Position numbers and translations under genes: made by a program | Source of the DNA: Sphagnum compactum | Taxonomy: Eukaryota > Bryophyta > Sphagnopsida > Sphagnales | Assembly: GCA_965153455.1 (NCBI GenBank) | Contig: OZ234498.1 | Location: forward strand, 4,278,001 to 4,342,000 | Reading direction: 5' to 3' | DNA length: 64,000 nt | Shown: in pieces, positions 50,234 to 61,666 of the stretch | Layout of the letters: every line of letters begins with the position of its first letter | Numbering within the stretch: the stretch's first letter is position 1 | The notes under the pieces: model-generated | The model's input: only the letters and a program-made list of their open reading frames with translations | Database searches by the model: none | Told to the model about the DNA's origin: nothing

Positions 50234-52816
50234 CGTTGGTGGCCTTGGTGGTCGAGGATTACTTCTTCAAAGGACACGAGCTCTAAACTGAAGAGCTCGC
50301 AGGTCCTGTGGATGATGAAGAATCTATTCGAGTCTTGTAATCTTGGATCCTTACTCTTGAACTGAAATACATGAGCTTTCTCTTATTGACGTCATTTCGA
50401 GGTCCAGATTACGGAACTGAGCTTGCGTGCTACAAGAGCATAGAAGAACACGAAACAGTCCAGAAGAAAAATGGATGCATATAGGCTTGGATCATAAGGA
50501 GGAAACGGGAGGTTGGAAGAGAGATGATGGTTGGAATCCCATCGTGCTCTTTTGATCTTCATCAGATAAGAACCATCGCTGAACATTCTGAGATCTAATC
50601 CTCACTAATCTCTACAAGATTGTATGTGAGACATGAATGATCTTTGTCTTCGATTGCACATTGTTCCGTGACACAAAGAGGAGACAATCTTGCGTGATCA
50701 TGGACAAGTAGAACGCGCACAACACACTTATTACGATGATGGACGACACGGCACACAGTTCAACGCTGTTACGGTTGCTTCCAACAAGCTTGGTAAACCT
50801 CCAAGTCCATCCGCATTGCGCTGAGACTTCACAAATGGACAAGGGCCTTTCACGTGGCCGTTGCAAGCGCCGCCTGGCGGGTGCGTATTACAGAAATCCT
50901 ACGTCAAGGTATCTACTTGAACCATGAAGTTTTCTGCAAGCGTGAACGTGAAATGGATCTCTAAACTTCCGTGCACGCAAAAATAGACGAAATCTATCAA
51001 TGCCGAACTCGTAATGAGGTGCAAATCAAGCTCGGAGCAGTCAATTCCAGTAGATGACGGCATGAAGCTTTGTGTTTGTTCTTCGCAAAACGCAATGGAG
51101 TTCAGATCTGCAATCAGATCCAGTATCTATGCTTTGTGCTCGTTCTTCCAAAATGCGAAGGAACCTGCAACATCAATTCCAGTAGATGCTTTCTGTTTGT
51201 TCTTCCCAAAACGTCATGGAACCTACAAGATCAATTCCAGGAGATGCTTTGTGGTTTGTTCTTCTCAAAACTCGATGTAACCTGCAAGATCAATTCTAGT
51301 AGATGCCCTTAAGATCGTGCTTTATCTTTGTTTCTTCGCAAAACACGATGAACGATGTGCAATCAATTCCAGTAGATCTGCTCTCTGTTTGTTTGTTCGC
51401 AAAACGCAATGGAACTTGCAATCATTTCCTGTAGATTTTTTGTGTTTGTTCCTCGCAAAACGCTGAATGGAATCTGCAAGATCAATTCCAGTAGATACTT
51501 TTGTTTGTTCTCGGAAGAACGCGATTATGGAAGGACACCTTGATCCATGCACCATGGTCGGAAGTTCATGGAAGGAAGATCAAGAGAGAAAAAAACATTC
51601 TAGTACCGTCTAATGCTGCTGTCAAATTGCGATGGATTCCTGTGCACAAGTGTCTCAGCAATTCATCACATTAAAGACAACCTACAGCAAGATCATGAAT
51701 CATATTTTCAGACTCTGTCTCAGCGCGCTGTTTCTCAATGGGAGGAATCATGATAAGCCAAACTTCTCAGCCTTTGTTATGCAATTGTGGTCGAAGAAAT
51801 CATTTTGCAGATTTGATCATCAATTGCAGACTTTGCTGTGTCCGGGATGGAAGAGCTCATGATATGAAGAAGATTTTCTGCTTCAGGAGGTTGGTGACAA
51901 GTGAAAATTGAAGACCACATGACTCTTCAGGAGCTGCTGCTGCTGCTTGAGAAAACAGTTTCAAGGAGATTACACTTTGAGGAGAACAACATGATGTGTG
52001 CATAGTAATGGCTCTTCTCCTAACAAAAGGTAACAAACAACCTCGATCCTGTACTATAGCTGGCTTGTGATACTGCATCCTTTCAGCTTCACATAAAGCC
52101 ATTAACAACAATCCTAGAGCATTAAGGTATGCTCAAGCTTGAGAAGCCTGAGGATTTTACCACTGGGGTTTCAATTTGCAATGGATACAGCAATAATCTG
52201 AGTTTTGATCAGATGCAGCTTGAATGCTTTCTCAATGCTTGATAGATGAATTTTGGAGATGGCTGCCTTCTTCTAGAACTCTGAATCATTTTCACAGCAA
52301 GCTCCAATCATCAAGGCGGAATCATTCTCTTCAATTCCATCTCTCATCTTTTCTTTGGTACCATAATGATCATGACAACCAAAACTAACTCTCTGTGCAC
52401 CTGGGAGATGTGCATTCTGGAAAGTTTCTTTTCAGGATGTCCATATAATAGGCTTAAAAAGAGCATGTGACAAAATGCGTTTTCAACTTCTTTCTTCCAT
52501 CTTTTCTTGGATCCTTCAAAAATTATTCCCCGTTTGTATATGGAGAATAAATTTGCTGATCTTGTAAGATTTGATTTGTTGCTATCAACTGTTCAGCTTC
52601 AGCTTCACAACTAGAATTGTCATGTTGCCTGCAAAATTGAGATTCTGTTATGACCCCCTTTCTCTGACCAGAAAGTTGATGTTCAGAGTTTTTGAGTTAC
52701 CACACAACTTTCAGTAAAACAACAAAACATGTAGTTTTGAAAGTCATACATTTTGCTGGCATACTCATGATTACACCTCTTACTAATCAGAGAGAAAAAC
52801 TTCTCACCTGCATCTT
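50234..52816. other. Upstream region of the protease, and spacer with tandem array
   Basis: Between two minus-strand genes. The left part should hold the protease promoter; the right part should hold the 3' end of the ZMYND12-like gene. Minus-strand frames at 50392-50586 and 50612-50866 each contain a hydrophobic stretch but match nothing I know and lack clear splice links to the protease. A degenerate tandem array is listed separately. Confidence 0.4.
51018..51535. repeat. Degenerate tandem array, about eight units of 56-72 bp
   Basis: Each unit has the order TTTGTTCTTCGCAAAACG, CAATGGAACCTGCAA, GATCAATTCCAGTAGATG, CTTTGTG, with substitutions and small indels. Starts fall near 51069, 51140, 51197, 51256, 51328, 51389, 51446 and 51505. 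A partial leading copy is at 51018. Frames across it give repeated but drifting peptides, so it is probably non-coding. Confidence 0.8.
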
Positions 52817-54934
52817 TTACAGCTTTGGAGGTGCAGGGTTTGAAGGAGAGACTGAAGATCTAGTTGAAGGCCGCTTTAATTGGGGCTCCAGCACAATCTT
52901 GATAGCAGTGCTTGTTAGTTTCTTCATCACCTTGTTTCCAACGGTACTATAAATGCCGTTAGCATTTTGTAAGTATTCTAATGCTTGAGTTTTTTTCTGT
53001 GCATGCATCAATGCCAGGCCTAGGACAAAACTTGCCTCTCCCACACTCAGATGCCCTTCCCCTTGAACCTCAACTGTACGGATATAAATCTCCTGCATGT
53101 AGTATCCACCCATTCATTCCTTCACTAATAAGAACTGGAAACATAACCTCCTCCACAGATGAGTCTTTGATATGAGATTTTTGGGTAACCCCTATTTTGT
53201 TTGATCAAGGAAGTGCAAATGAAAGTCAGAGGCATATAAATATATTGAAGAGCTAGTTAGCTAGCAAAGAATGATACCTGCAACATCTCACACACTTCAC
53301 CAATGTGCAACTTTGCAATGGCAGGTGCTGAATCCAGATGCACACCCTTGGAACCCGGATGTTGAGGTTTGCCCCAAGCCATCGTTCTCTCAACAGGTAT
53401 GTGAAGCACCACCTCTTTGAGGGCATTCATCCATACATCTATTACTAAGTCCCAAAAGGCTATACAGTGTGACTTTTGTCCCTGCGCCTCCAAACACAGC
53501 ACCAGGCCAGCCCCCCATGGCAAAAAAAATTCGTATCAGCAAAGTGCTTGAAACATGATATTAAGTGGACTGGATGTTCTACAAATCTCACGAAAGAAAT
53601 TGTGAAAGAATCACAGTGGGAAAAAAACCATGTACAGTTTGATAGAAGACTTTGGAGAGATTGTAGAATGCAATACTTGTCCGCACATCATAAATTCCAT
53701 ACTCTCTTGACTTGTAGTATGCCTCCTCTGCAAATGCTTTTAATGAGGGTTCAGGACGTTTCTGCAAGCTAAGACAACCACAAAATGAATATGATAAACA
53801 AAGCAGCGTAAAAGAGTCCAGCTAGGTCTCCAGCTGTCAACCACTCATTGGTTCCCAGTTCAAGTGAATTTCATAGATTTCCCGATTTGTACACAGATGT
53901 AAACTGTCAGATGTAAGGCCATGATGGCCATGAAATTAGGAATGGAAAGGAATTTAAGTAACTTGAAATTAAAATATTTCTTGAAGCTTTCTTTGGTTTG
54001 TAGAACCACACCTTAAGAAGGGAAAGTTGGCCAAGAAGACGACTAAGTTCAGCACGGATTGCATCTTTTGGTTGGTCTGAAGAGTCTTGGAGAAGTAGCC
54101 AAGATCCAATTCCTAGTAGATCCTCACTTTGGATGGGTCGCTCCAACCCCAAATTCACCTTCAAAATTACACAACAATGAACTAATCGAGGCAGGTTTCA
54201 CACCAACACACCCAGGAAAAAAGAAGAAAGAAGAAAGCAGGACCTGTAACTTGGAATGTTCATGAGAGACTAGGAACAGATTGAGAGGTAAATTATGCAA
54301 GAAGAATTCACATACTTGAACAGCAAGAAGATAGATAGGCACAAGTTGTAGTGGCGCATTGGGGTAATATATAGCTTGTGCTGTTACAATTGCATCCATG
54401 GTGACAGGCAGCGCATCCTTGAATTGCCCTCTGGCTATTAGGTTGGATGCATCCTTGGTGATCACTGTCAGTAAAGCAGTCCTAAGTTTGGGTATGAATT
54501 CAAGCTGCACAACAATAAAGACCCCATCATCTGAGAAACGAAGAGGTTCACTTGAATGTGGCCAAAACACTTCTCAGCAATCTTTTGCAAGAAAAGCTCG
54601 TGACAATCCCACTAGTTCACATAGGTACATGAATGCATGCAAAGGCCTTTTTTCCTTTTGGTTCCTTTCTCTGGGTTTGGAAAGAAGTCAAAGAGTTTGT
54701 GGGAGGAGGAGGACGAGGTAGGTTATTGTAATCAGCTACCTGCCTACGATCCTCCAGTATCTTCAATAGAGAGTCAGGAGGGAGCAATGTGGCTCCAACA
54801 ACATTGACTGCTTCTTGTGGGATGCCTAATTGTGCCAACTTGAATAATAGATCTTGATCTAGTACCCGAATTCGCTTGTACCTTCCCTTTCTCATGTCCT
54901 GCTCTCTCACAGGTTTTAGGTCAGAAATATTCAC
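52817..54934 (-). CDS. ZMYND12: ZMYND12-like tetratricopeptide protein, partial model
   Basis: ZMYND12 is a TPR protein of motile cilia and sperm flagella in animals. Exons read here, 5' to 3': 54740-54934 (5' edge uncertain; a conserved part begins near an ATG at about 54895), 54316-54504, 54012-54158, 53677-53761, about 53278-53516, 52817-53092. Order and content follow animal ZMYND12: a GQFKDALPVTMDAI helix pair ending LQLVPIYLLAVQ, then LGLERPIQSEDLL, then EYGIYDVRT, then a DVWMNAL segment, and a last TPR-like ALEYLQNANGIYST. No MYND zinc finger is visible upstream; it may be absent or lie on an unrecognised exon. Phase is kept, but the 3' splice site before exon 5 lacks AG. A fully broken gene is not indicated. 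The function in sperm is inferred only from the family. Confidence 0.7.
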
Positions 54935-57900
54935 ATCGTATCACTTCTATCAATTCTATATCAAATCTTATTTGAGGTTCTTTTTTTCCCCAATCCTGCA
55001 ACAATTTCTGACAACTTGTAGTGTATTTGAACCATGATATGGATGTCCTGGATGTCCATGCTTTTCCATTCAATCTGTTTTTATATAATTTTGAAAATCT
55101 GCTTGCAGAACCTAAAAGGCAAATGGAAAAGAGGCATATGTATAATATACCTTTCCAAAAGCAGCCGGATTTTCATGGAAAACTTCCACAGCAACCTCAC
55201 TCATTGGAAACATCTGTAATCAAAGAATGTGTGAAATTGCTTTTTCACCCCAAACCAAGCAAAACACGACGAGGAGCATTCTCTAACATGGAAAAGACAA
55301 GTACAAAACTTATGGAGGAATTTGAGATGCACATTGGGGTATGAACGAAAGGGTTTTAACTTTTGATAGAACTTGCACACAAAACTCTTTTTTGAAATGT
55401 TACAAAACAAACATGAATCCTGCACATCTGCAAACATCTTACAGTTTTAAACCTTTCTCAGAGAAAACAGTACTACTACTACTACCCATAGAAAACACAT
55501 CATCTTAGTGATTCCCATGATGTTTATTTCAATATGTCAACAAACCCAAGAAGTCATTGATGATTGCAAGGAATCTAGTGTTATTTCAGAACTTGAGATG
55601 CTATCCAAGTGAGAGAAAAATGAGGACTAGTATGCACTAGGTAAAAAAAACCTCATTTAATTCATGCTCAAACTGGAAGCAAAAACATATACAGAGATGC
55701 ACACACACCATACACAACTTCAGTCACAAAATGTCATGTCCCAAACCCAAGGAAGGTTCAACACAGTTGCAAAAATTGAGTGGGTGAGGGAGGGAGAGAT
55801 TGATTGATTGATTGAGAGATCATTACAAGGGTGGTGTCAGTCCGGAGTGCATGGAGGGAAATTTCAGGAGACAATTCCACCATGATGGTCTCCATTGTGT
55901 CAATCTCTTTCTTACAATTTCTTACAATTCCAACGACAACAAAACAGGTTCCTCCAACCATCAACTTTTTTCCACTAATTTATGTAACCACCCAGTCTCA
56001 TTCATCTCGTCCTTCACATCAACTAACTTTCCTTTCCAGTGCAGCAGAGACCTCAGAGTTCCTCCTTTGTCTCAAACACCCAACATTCAATTCTCAATCT
56101 ATTGTTTGGTTTTCAATCAAAATCTTCGCAAACAAAACAACAATTACACCCAATCCTTCAAAGTCTGCAGAGACTCTTCTAATGTCTCCATCTTGCTAAA
56201 AAGCACAAGTAAAATGCTCGAGTATGAACTACGAATCTCTTGAAATTTGGGCATCCATGGTCTATGAGCACTAAGAATCTGTTGAAATTCGACCACACAC
56301 ACATGTGCAATATCAGTGCACCATGCATCATCTGCATCATAAAGCAGTAGTCTTGGAAGTTTTGAAGTGTTAGGGGAGGGCACCTTATGTCCCCTTGAGT
56401 AGTTTGCAGGGTAAAGCCCCACTGGGGTGGGGGCAATTCCAAAATAAGGGGCCTAGGATGAGGTGATAGCTAAATCCAGTCTTGCATTTGGGAATGTCAT
56501 CCACCAGTGAGCAGATTTACCCATCATAAAGCATGAGGTGAAGGTTGTCATGAACCTAAACACGTACATCACGGTGTGTAGGAGGACCTGAAGGCTTCTT
56601 ACCCTAGTCCCTAAGAGTGGGAAGGATCGTATTGTGCCTTCCCCTAAAGACATAGCTTTTTCTTTAGTGTATCGGGATGTCATGTTACAGGAGTTTCATC
56701 CATTTCTCACGTGACCTCTATGATTTTCATAAAGCAGTAGCTCTTTGCGGGCTTTATGAAAAACATAAAACCCACTTCAAGTCTTGTTGCTGCCACACCA
56801 CCATGCAGTTGCAGTCCTTACACATGGTAAAGCCCTTGGTCATGGGCTTTACCAGAATATGGGCTTGCACTTGGCTCTGCTTTGTACAGGTCCTTATTCC
56901 CGCTTTACCTTCCACAAATACACTTAGGAAATCCCTCAGAGTGTTTTATGCAACGAGTATGATTACAAAAATATCAGGAAAAAAATCAAGAAAACTTTTC
57001 TCAGTGAGCATAACTAGCAGGCATGTCCAAACTTGTGTGTTACCTACTTGCAAAGGAGACTAAGGTGAATTTGATTGATGCACTTGTTTAGTGCTTGCTA
57101 CTTTCCACTTGTTAGTTATTTGGGATATCCAGACACAACTGACAAACAAATGCCAACCTATTCCTTGTGTAATAGCCAAAACATTAAATTACAAAAAATC
57201 TCATGAAATTTAGCAAGTCGAACACTCTTTTGTTGTTGTCAGGCAGCCTTTTTTTGTTTTTCCTTTTTTTGGGGCAAGGAAAGTAAATGGAAGAAGATTT
57301 GAGTGGGTGATCGAAGAGTAATTTAGCAAGTTAACAAAAAAGGAAAAAATTATCTTGTGTTTTCTTCGCGTGGTAACAAAACTCATTGCAATTTCACATT
57401 GTTTTGTGTTGGAGCTTTATGAAGTTTGGTTGCCAAACTTTGCCAGACTCATGATGTTCAATGGGAATAGAATTGAGGGATACTTCCTCCGCATAGGTTT
57501 TTCCCAGAATCAATGTAAGTCTGCTAAGAATAAAGTAATCGACATTTCAGATCCGAACAACAAAGATGACAGCAGTGCATTGTTCATGCTAATAATAAGG
57601 TTATAGAGAGATTTCAGACCTGACCAACAACAACAACAACACCAAAAAACCAAGCAACGTTTGTTCTGATTGATAATGATGCACAAGTGAAGGCAAGACA
57701 TATTTGTCTACAAAACAAAACTGATGAGATGCATTGTTGTTGGTAGCCACCAAATTTACATAGATGACAAACAGACACAAAAGAATTGACAAAGCTGCAA
57801 GCAAAAAACATGAGTAGAATATGCATTAAGATTGAAGTCTCTTAATACTTACATCCTTAACAATTCCCTTTTGCTTCTTTCATCTCCAAACACATCTCTC

Positions 57901-58051
57901 CACCGAGAAATTCTATGTACAGAAAAGAGAAAAAATGCTTCCAATTACAGCACATTTATCCAAGACACAAAAATCCATGAAAAGGCCTTCTTTGTTACCT
58001 CCTTCGATATGTCACCATATGTGCATTTGATAGTTGATACCTTCTTTGAGC
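54935..58051. other. Spacer between ZMYND12-like and DHHC genes
   Basis: May contain missing 5' exons of the ZMYND12-like gene. A minus-strand frame at 56144-56422 has protein-like composition near its end (a helix-like METLEESLQTLKDW) but no family match. A dispersed repeat at 56405-56560 is listed separately. A short CTA run sits near 55470. The right end probably includes the DHHC gene's 3' untranslated region. Confidence 0.4.
56405..56560. repeat. Dispersed repeat, copy 2
   Basis: Related to 35340-35500 in the same orientation, sharing GGTGGGGGC-ATTCC, AAATAAGGGG, CCACCAGTG and GCATGAGGTGAAGGTTGTC-type blocks in the same order. Copy 2 has extra bases between the second and third blocks. 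Confidence 0.5.
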
Positions 58052-61000
58052 CTAACTTCTCATTGCAGAAGCTGGAGACTCTCCCCCTTTTGTTGTTGTT
58101 GCTGCCCCTTGAGTAGCCTCTTGTGTATTCAGCTTGGCAAGTTGCCATGGACTGATTTTGACTACACTTTTGGCCTTCTTGTGGATGCCAACCATCCCAT
58201 CCTGCCAAACCCAATTCCAATAGTCAAAAAAGGTTGGATTGGATATTTACATGAGCAGTCCTGAAAGTTGTCCTTCTATCAACAAGACAAAGGTTATTCA
58301 TTGCAATCTGTGTGTTTCTTGAGGCATATGGTTGGATGGTTTTTTTTTCCAAACCACAATTTCAATAACTGTAACCTGTTATCCTGAAACAATATTCAAA
58401 GGATCTCTAGAAATCAATCAAAGGAAAGTTATAAGGACACTGGAGATTTGAGTGATTGGTTTTGTGGGTGGGATGTTTTGTGGATTTGAGTGAAAGTGCA
58501 AGTGTGTTGGAATTCATTTGTACCTTGGTACTGCCGCTATCACTTTCACTTGACCCCCAAGCTATTCTTCTGCAAACCTGCATCCAAACTTTGGCTTATC
58601 AAAAGTGAGACAATGCACAATCCAAGGATGCTAGCAATGTTTCATGATGGTGATGCAGTTGGGGAGTTACTGCTGCTCAGGAATTTATTCACATATAAAT
58701 TCTAAATATTACGATAAGATGATGGGAAAAATGCACAAAACGGTCTCTTTGTAAATGTTACCCAGATGCTGAAGATGTGCACATGAAAAGATTGAAAGAG
58801 GCAGGTGCTCTTTTGTGAGTTTTAGAATCACAGTGTTATGTAGACTGTACTCTGTGGGGCTCACTTTTGGCACTGCACAAGAAGTTGGATTGTCAATCGT
58901 GCTTGAGTCAGATGAGGATTCAAGGGCCTTCTGTGCTTTGACAGATTCTTCCTGCTCAAGTTGGGTTCGCATTGCCATTATATATTGATATGTCGTGATT
59001 CCCTGGAGCCCAACATAGAGAGTAATCTTTCAATATCTTGGAAAACATAAAAATATACTCTTGAGAAACGGATTGGGCGTTTTTACAAACATGCATAGTT
59101 TCATCAAATAGAGGGCCTTGTTGCAGCTGCAAATCCAGTAGTGCCCAAGGTTGATTCTGGTTACACTAAAACACAGTTTATTACTAATTGGCTTGCAGTA
59201 AAGAAACAAGTATACTGGACAATGTGCATTACCTTCTTGATGAGAAGGAGATGGAAGAAGAGTAGTTCACCCAATGGAAGAGCTGATATAAAACTCACAC
59301 ATGCAGATATGGCCTATGAAGCCCCACAATTGCACAACAAGCAAGCAAAAATGAATACCCTTGCTTTCAGTTCACCACAACCATGGTTTCTGGATCCAGA
59401 GGATAGTTTTAGTACAAAAGTATCAATTTTTTTGACATGGTGAGAGATACAGCTACAAGGATTTGGTCTTGCAAATGATAAGTGAGGGGATATATCTAGA
59501 GAGGATAACATACATTACCGCAACAATAGCAGGTGAAGAAGTCAAATAGTTACTTCCAAGTTTATCAATGACTTCATTTGCCAAGCTTTCAAAATCCACC
59601 CAATAGCGAATGAACACTGCCACTCCGACAAAACTGTCCAGGAGAAGCTGCATACATTTGGCACAACAATTCTATCAAACAGGTAAACTGAATGATGTAA
59701 ACTACACAACCTGCATCTTCAGATGCATTGAAATCCATACAAATTCTAAAAGTTTTAGACTTTTGATAATTATATTGATATTTCAAAGTCCAAAGATTGG
59801 CATGGGGATCAACAAGTGCTTACAAGTGCAAGAGTTGATGCCAACATAGCCACAAAGGTTGTGTAATTCTTTCGTCCAACACAACTACTCAACCACTGCA
59901 CGACAAACATTGTTCCACATATAAGTACAACTTTAGTTGAATCTGTCTCTCACACTTCCAACTTAATCTCTCATTGCTGGTTCAGCATTGCAAACAGTTT
60001 GCTAACTACATAAACGTAATGTAGAAATACTGATAAGGATTACCAAGAGAAGGAATATGTGCAAACCAAGAGGCTCTTGCAAAACCCATCTAGCCTCTCT
60101 CCCTTCTCACCCCTCCCCTTCTTTACCTCCTGTATACATGGTCTCTCTGGGTTTGGCTCTTGGTACTTCAACACATACCCAACAATGGTGGTCAAAACCT
60201 TCTGTGCAGATATCACATGCCCTACAATGCTTGCTCTGTTTGCCAACCTGCAGCAACATAGCATGTAATGAACCAACCCTCTGTTGCAATTCAAAGCACT
60301 ACAAGACAAAGCAACTGACAGAACTTGGGGCTTGTCTTGTTTACCACTGTGTCCATAAGTATAGCAAAAACCCCTTCACTGCTCAATTTCAAGTGATCTA
60401 GATTGCAGTAAAAGCAAAACTATGATGATAAGTTTGGTCTGCAACCTCCACAGCAATGTGCAGTGAAACACCTCTTGCCCACATGCAGCTTTCTATAGGC
60501 ATTTTTTTTGCAATTTACTAGCAAAGACTTTTATGATTGCAACCTTTCCGGACAAGCACAGATTCCTCATGTATTTGCAAATCTAGTTTGCAAATCTAAC
60601 TTACTTTTATTGCCATTTTCTATAAGTGAAAACATAAACTCCTTGACCAAGTTACTGATTAGAATACCTCTGCTTTACATATACTGCAAAATAGAATTTC
60701 CTCTACAAACTCATGATGTTGTAGTTGGCACTCCCCCCAAGATTCATCGTCAGTAAAACAGGAGGACTCCTTCCTCCATTCCTTGTCCGGAAAACAAGAC
60801 CCATCACAGCAGGAAATGCAGCAGGCCATGTCTTGTGTTGCTGAGGCTTTGTTGACACTGGGTCCAGTATTTGTGTCTGTACTGGACAATACATCATGCA
60901 CTGGAGCAGGTGTGAAGATCAAACCCCTTCTGCTGCGTCTGTTAGTACTTCTTAACACAGCTGAATCTGTGGCATCAATCCTTGAGAATCTGATGAATAA

Positions 61001-61666
61001 TATGCAAACTGTCAAAACCTGCAGTAAGAAGGAAATATTGCATATAGGGATAGTGCAGAGAGAAGCTCCAGTGATCATGACTAGTGGTCATGGATATATT
61101 GCTATCAAAATCAGGTTCTTAAGATCAGATGATGCATTTTGCCACCATTGTCCAACAGTAAATAATGAGCATGCAAACTCATGAGGGATGAGGAAGACAG
61201 ATAGTGTGAGGAAGGAAGATTTGTGTTTCTTTCTCTTGTTCCTCCAAATCTGCCTGGAATGGTAAAAGCATGTCTCAAATGTCATACCAATGGTGTAAAA
61301 AAAGCAATGGCAACATAGCCCAGATAGTTCTGAGGCCATAGAAAAGGAGCCAAGAAGATGTAAAAACCCACAACCAAGAGCGACAATATTGCAATTGCAA
61401 TAACCTGTGCACACAACAAGAAACACATGGATTTTAGCTTGACTCCAATGCATCTATGATAAGTCACCAGTCAGAAGGAGGTGATCACATTGCTGAACTC
61501 ATTGGCAAAAGAAAATCCCTGAATGCCACATACATTATTGAGGTCTACAATACAACTACTGCATTTGATTTGGACCTCAGTGAGCATTGATGCATATGCT
61601 TCCAACTCCTACTAACTAAATCAAACAGGGAAGTACTTGAATAATATGTGCAGCCGCTTCACCCAT
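58052..61666 (-). CDS. DHHC-type protein S-acyltransferase (palmitoyltransferase), ten exons
   Basis: Adds palmitate to cysteines of target proteins at membranes; closest to the plant PAT18-22 group. Exons, 5' to 3': 61637-61666 (start tentative), 61288-61404, 60668-61018, 60179-60247, 59824-59895, 59519-59647, 59233-59313, 58865-59002, 58524-58577, 58052-58201. All are in phase, 396 residues. The first two membrane segments fall in exons 2 and 3. The Cys-rich DHHC core is KHCRACDICTEGFDHHC with DHHC at 185-188. Two more membrane segments (exons 5-7) end in LPLGELLFFHLLLIKK, followed by GITTYQYI (from 284) at the TTxE position, and the tail motif VVKISPWQLAKLN typical of this plant group. After DHHC the family WLNNCVG reads WLSSCVG. 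The 10-residue first exon fits by phase and the HIIQ ending only; the true start may lie further upstream. Confidence 0.88.

Noticed and set aside
57945-58220. 91-codon minus-strand frame at the DHHC gene end
   Set aside because: The neighbouring frame contains VVKISPWQLAKLN, the family's C-terminal motif, and joins in phase to the upstream exon.
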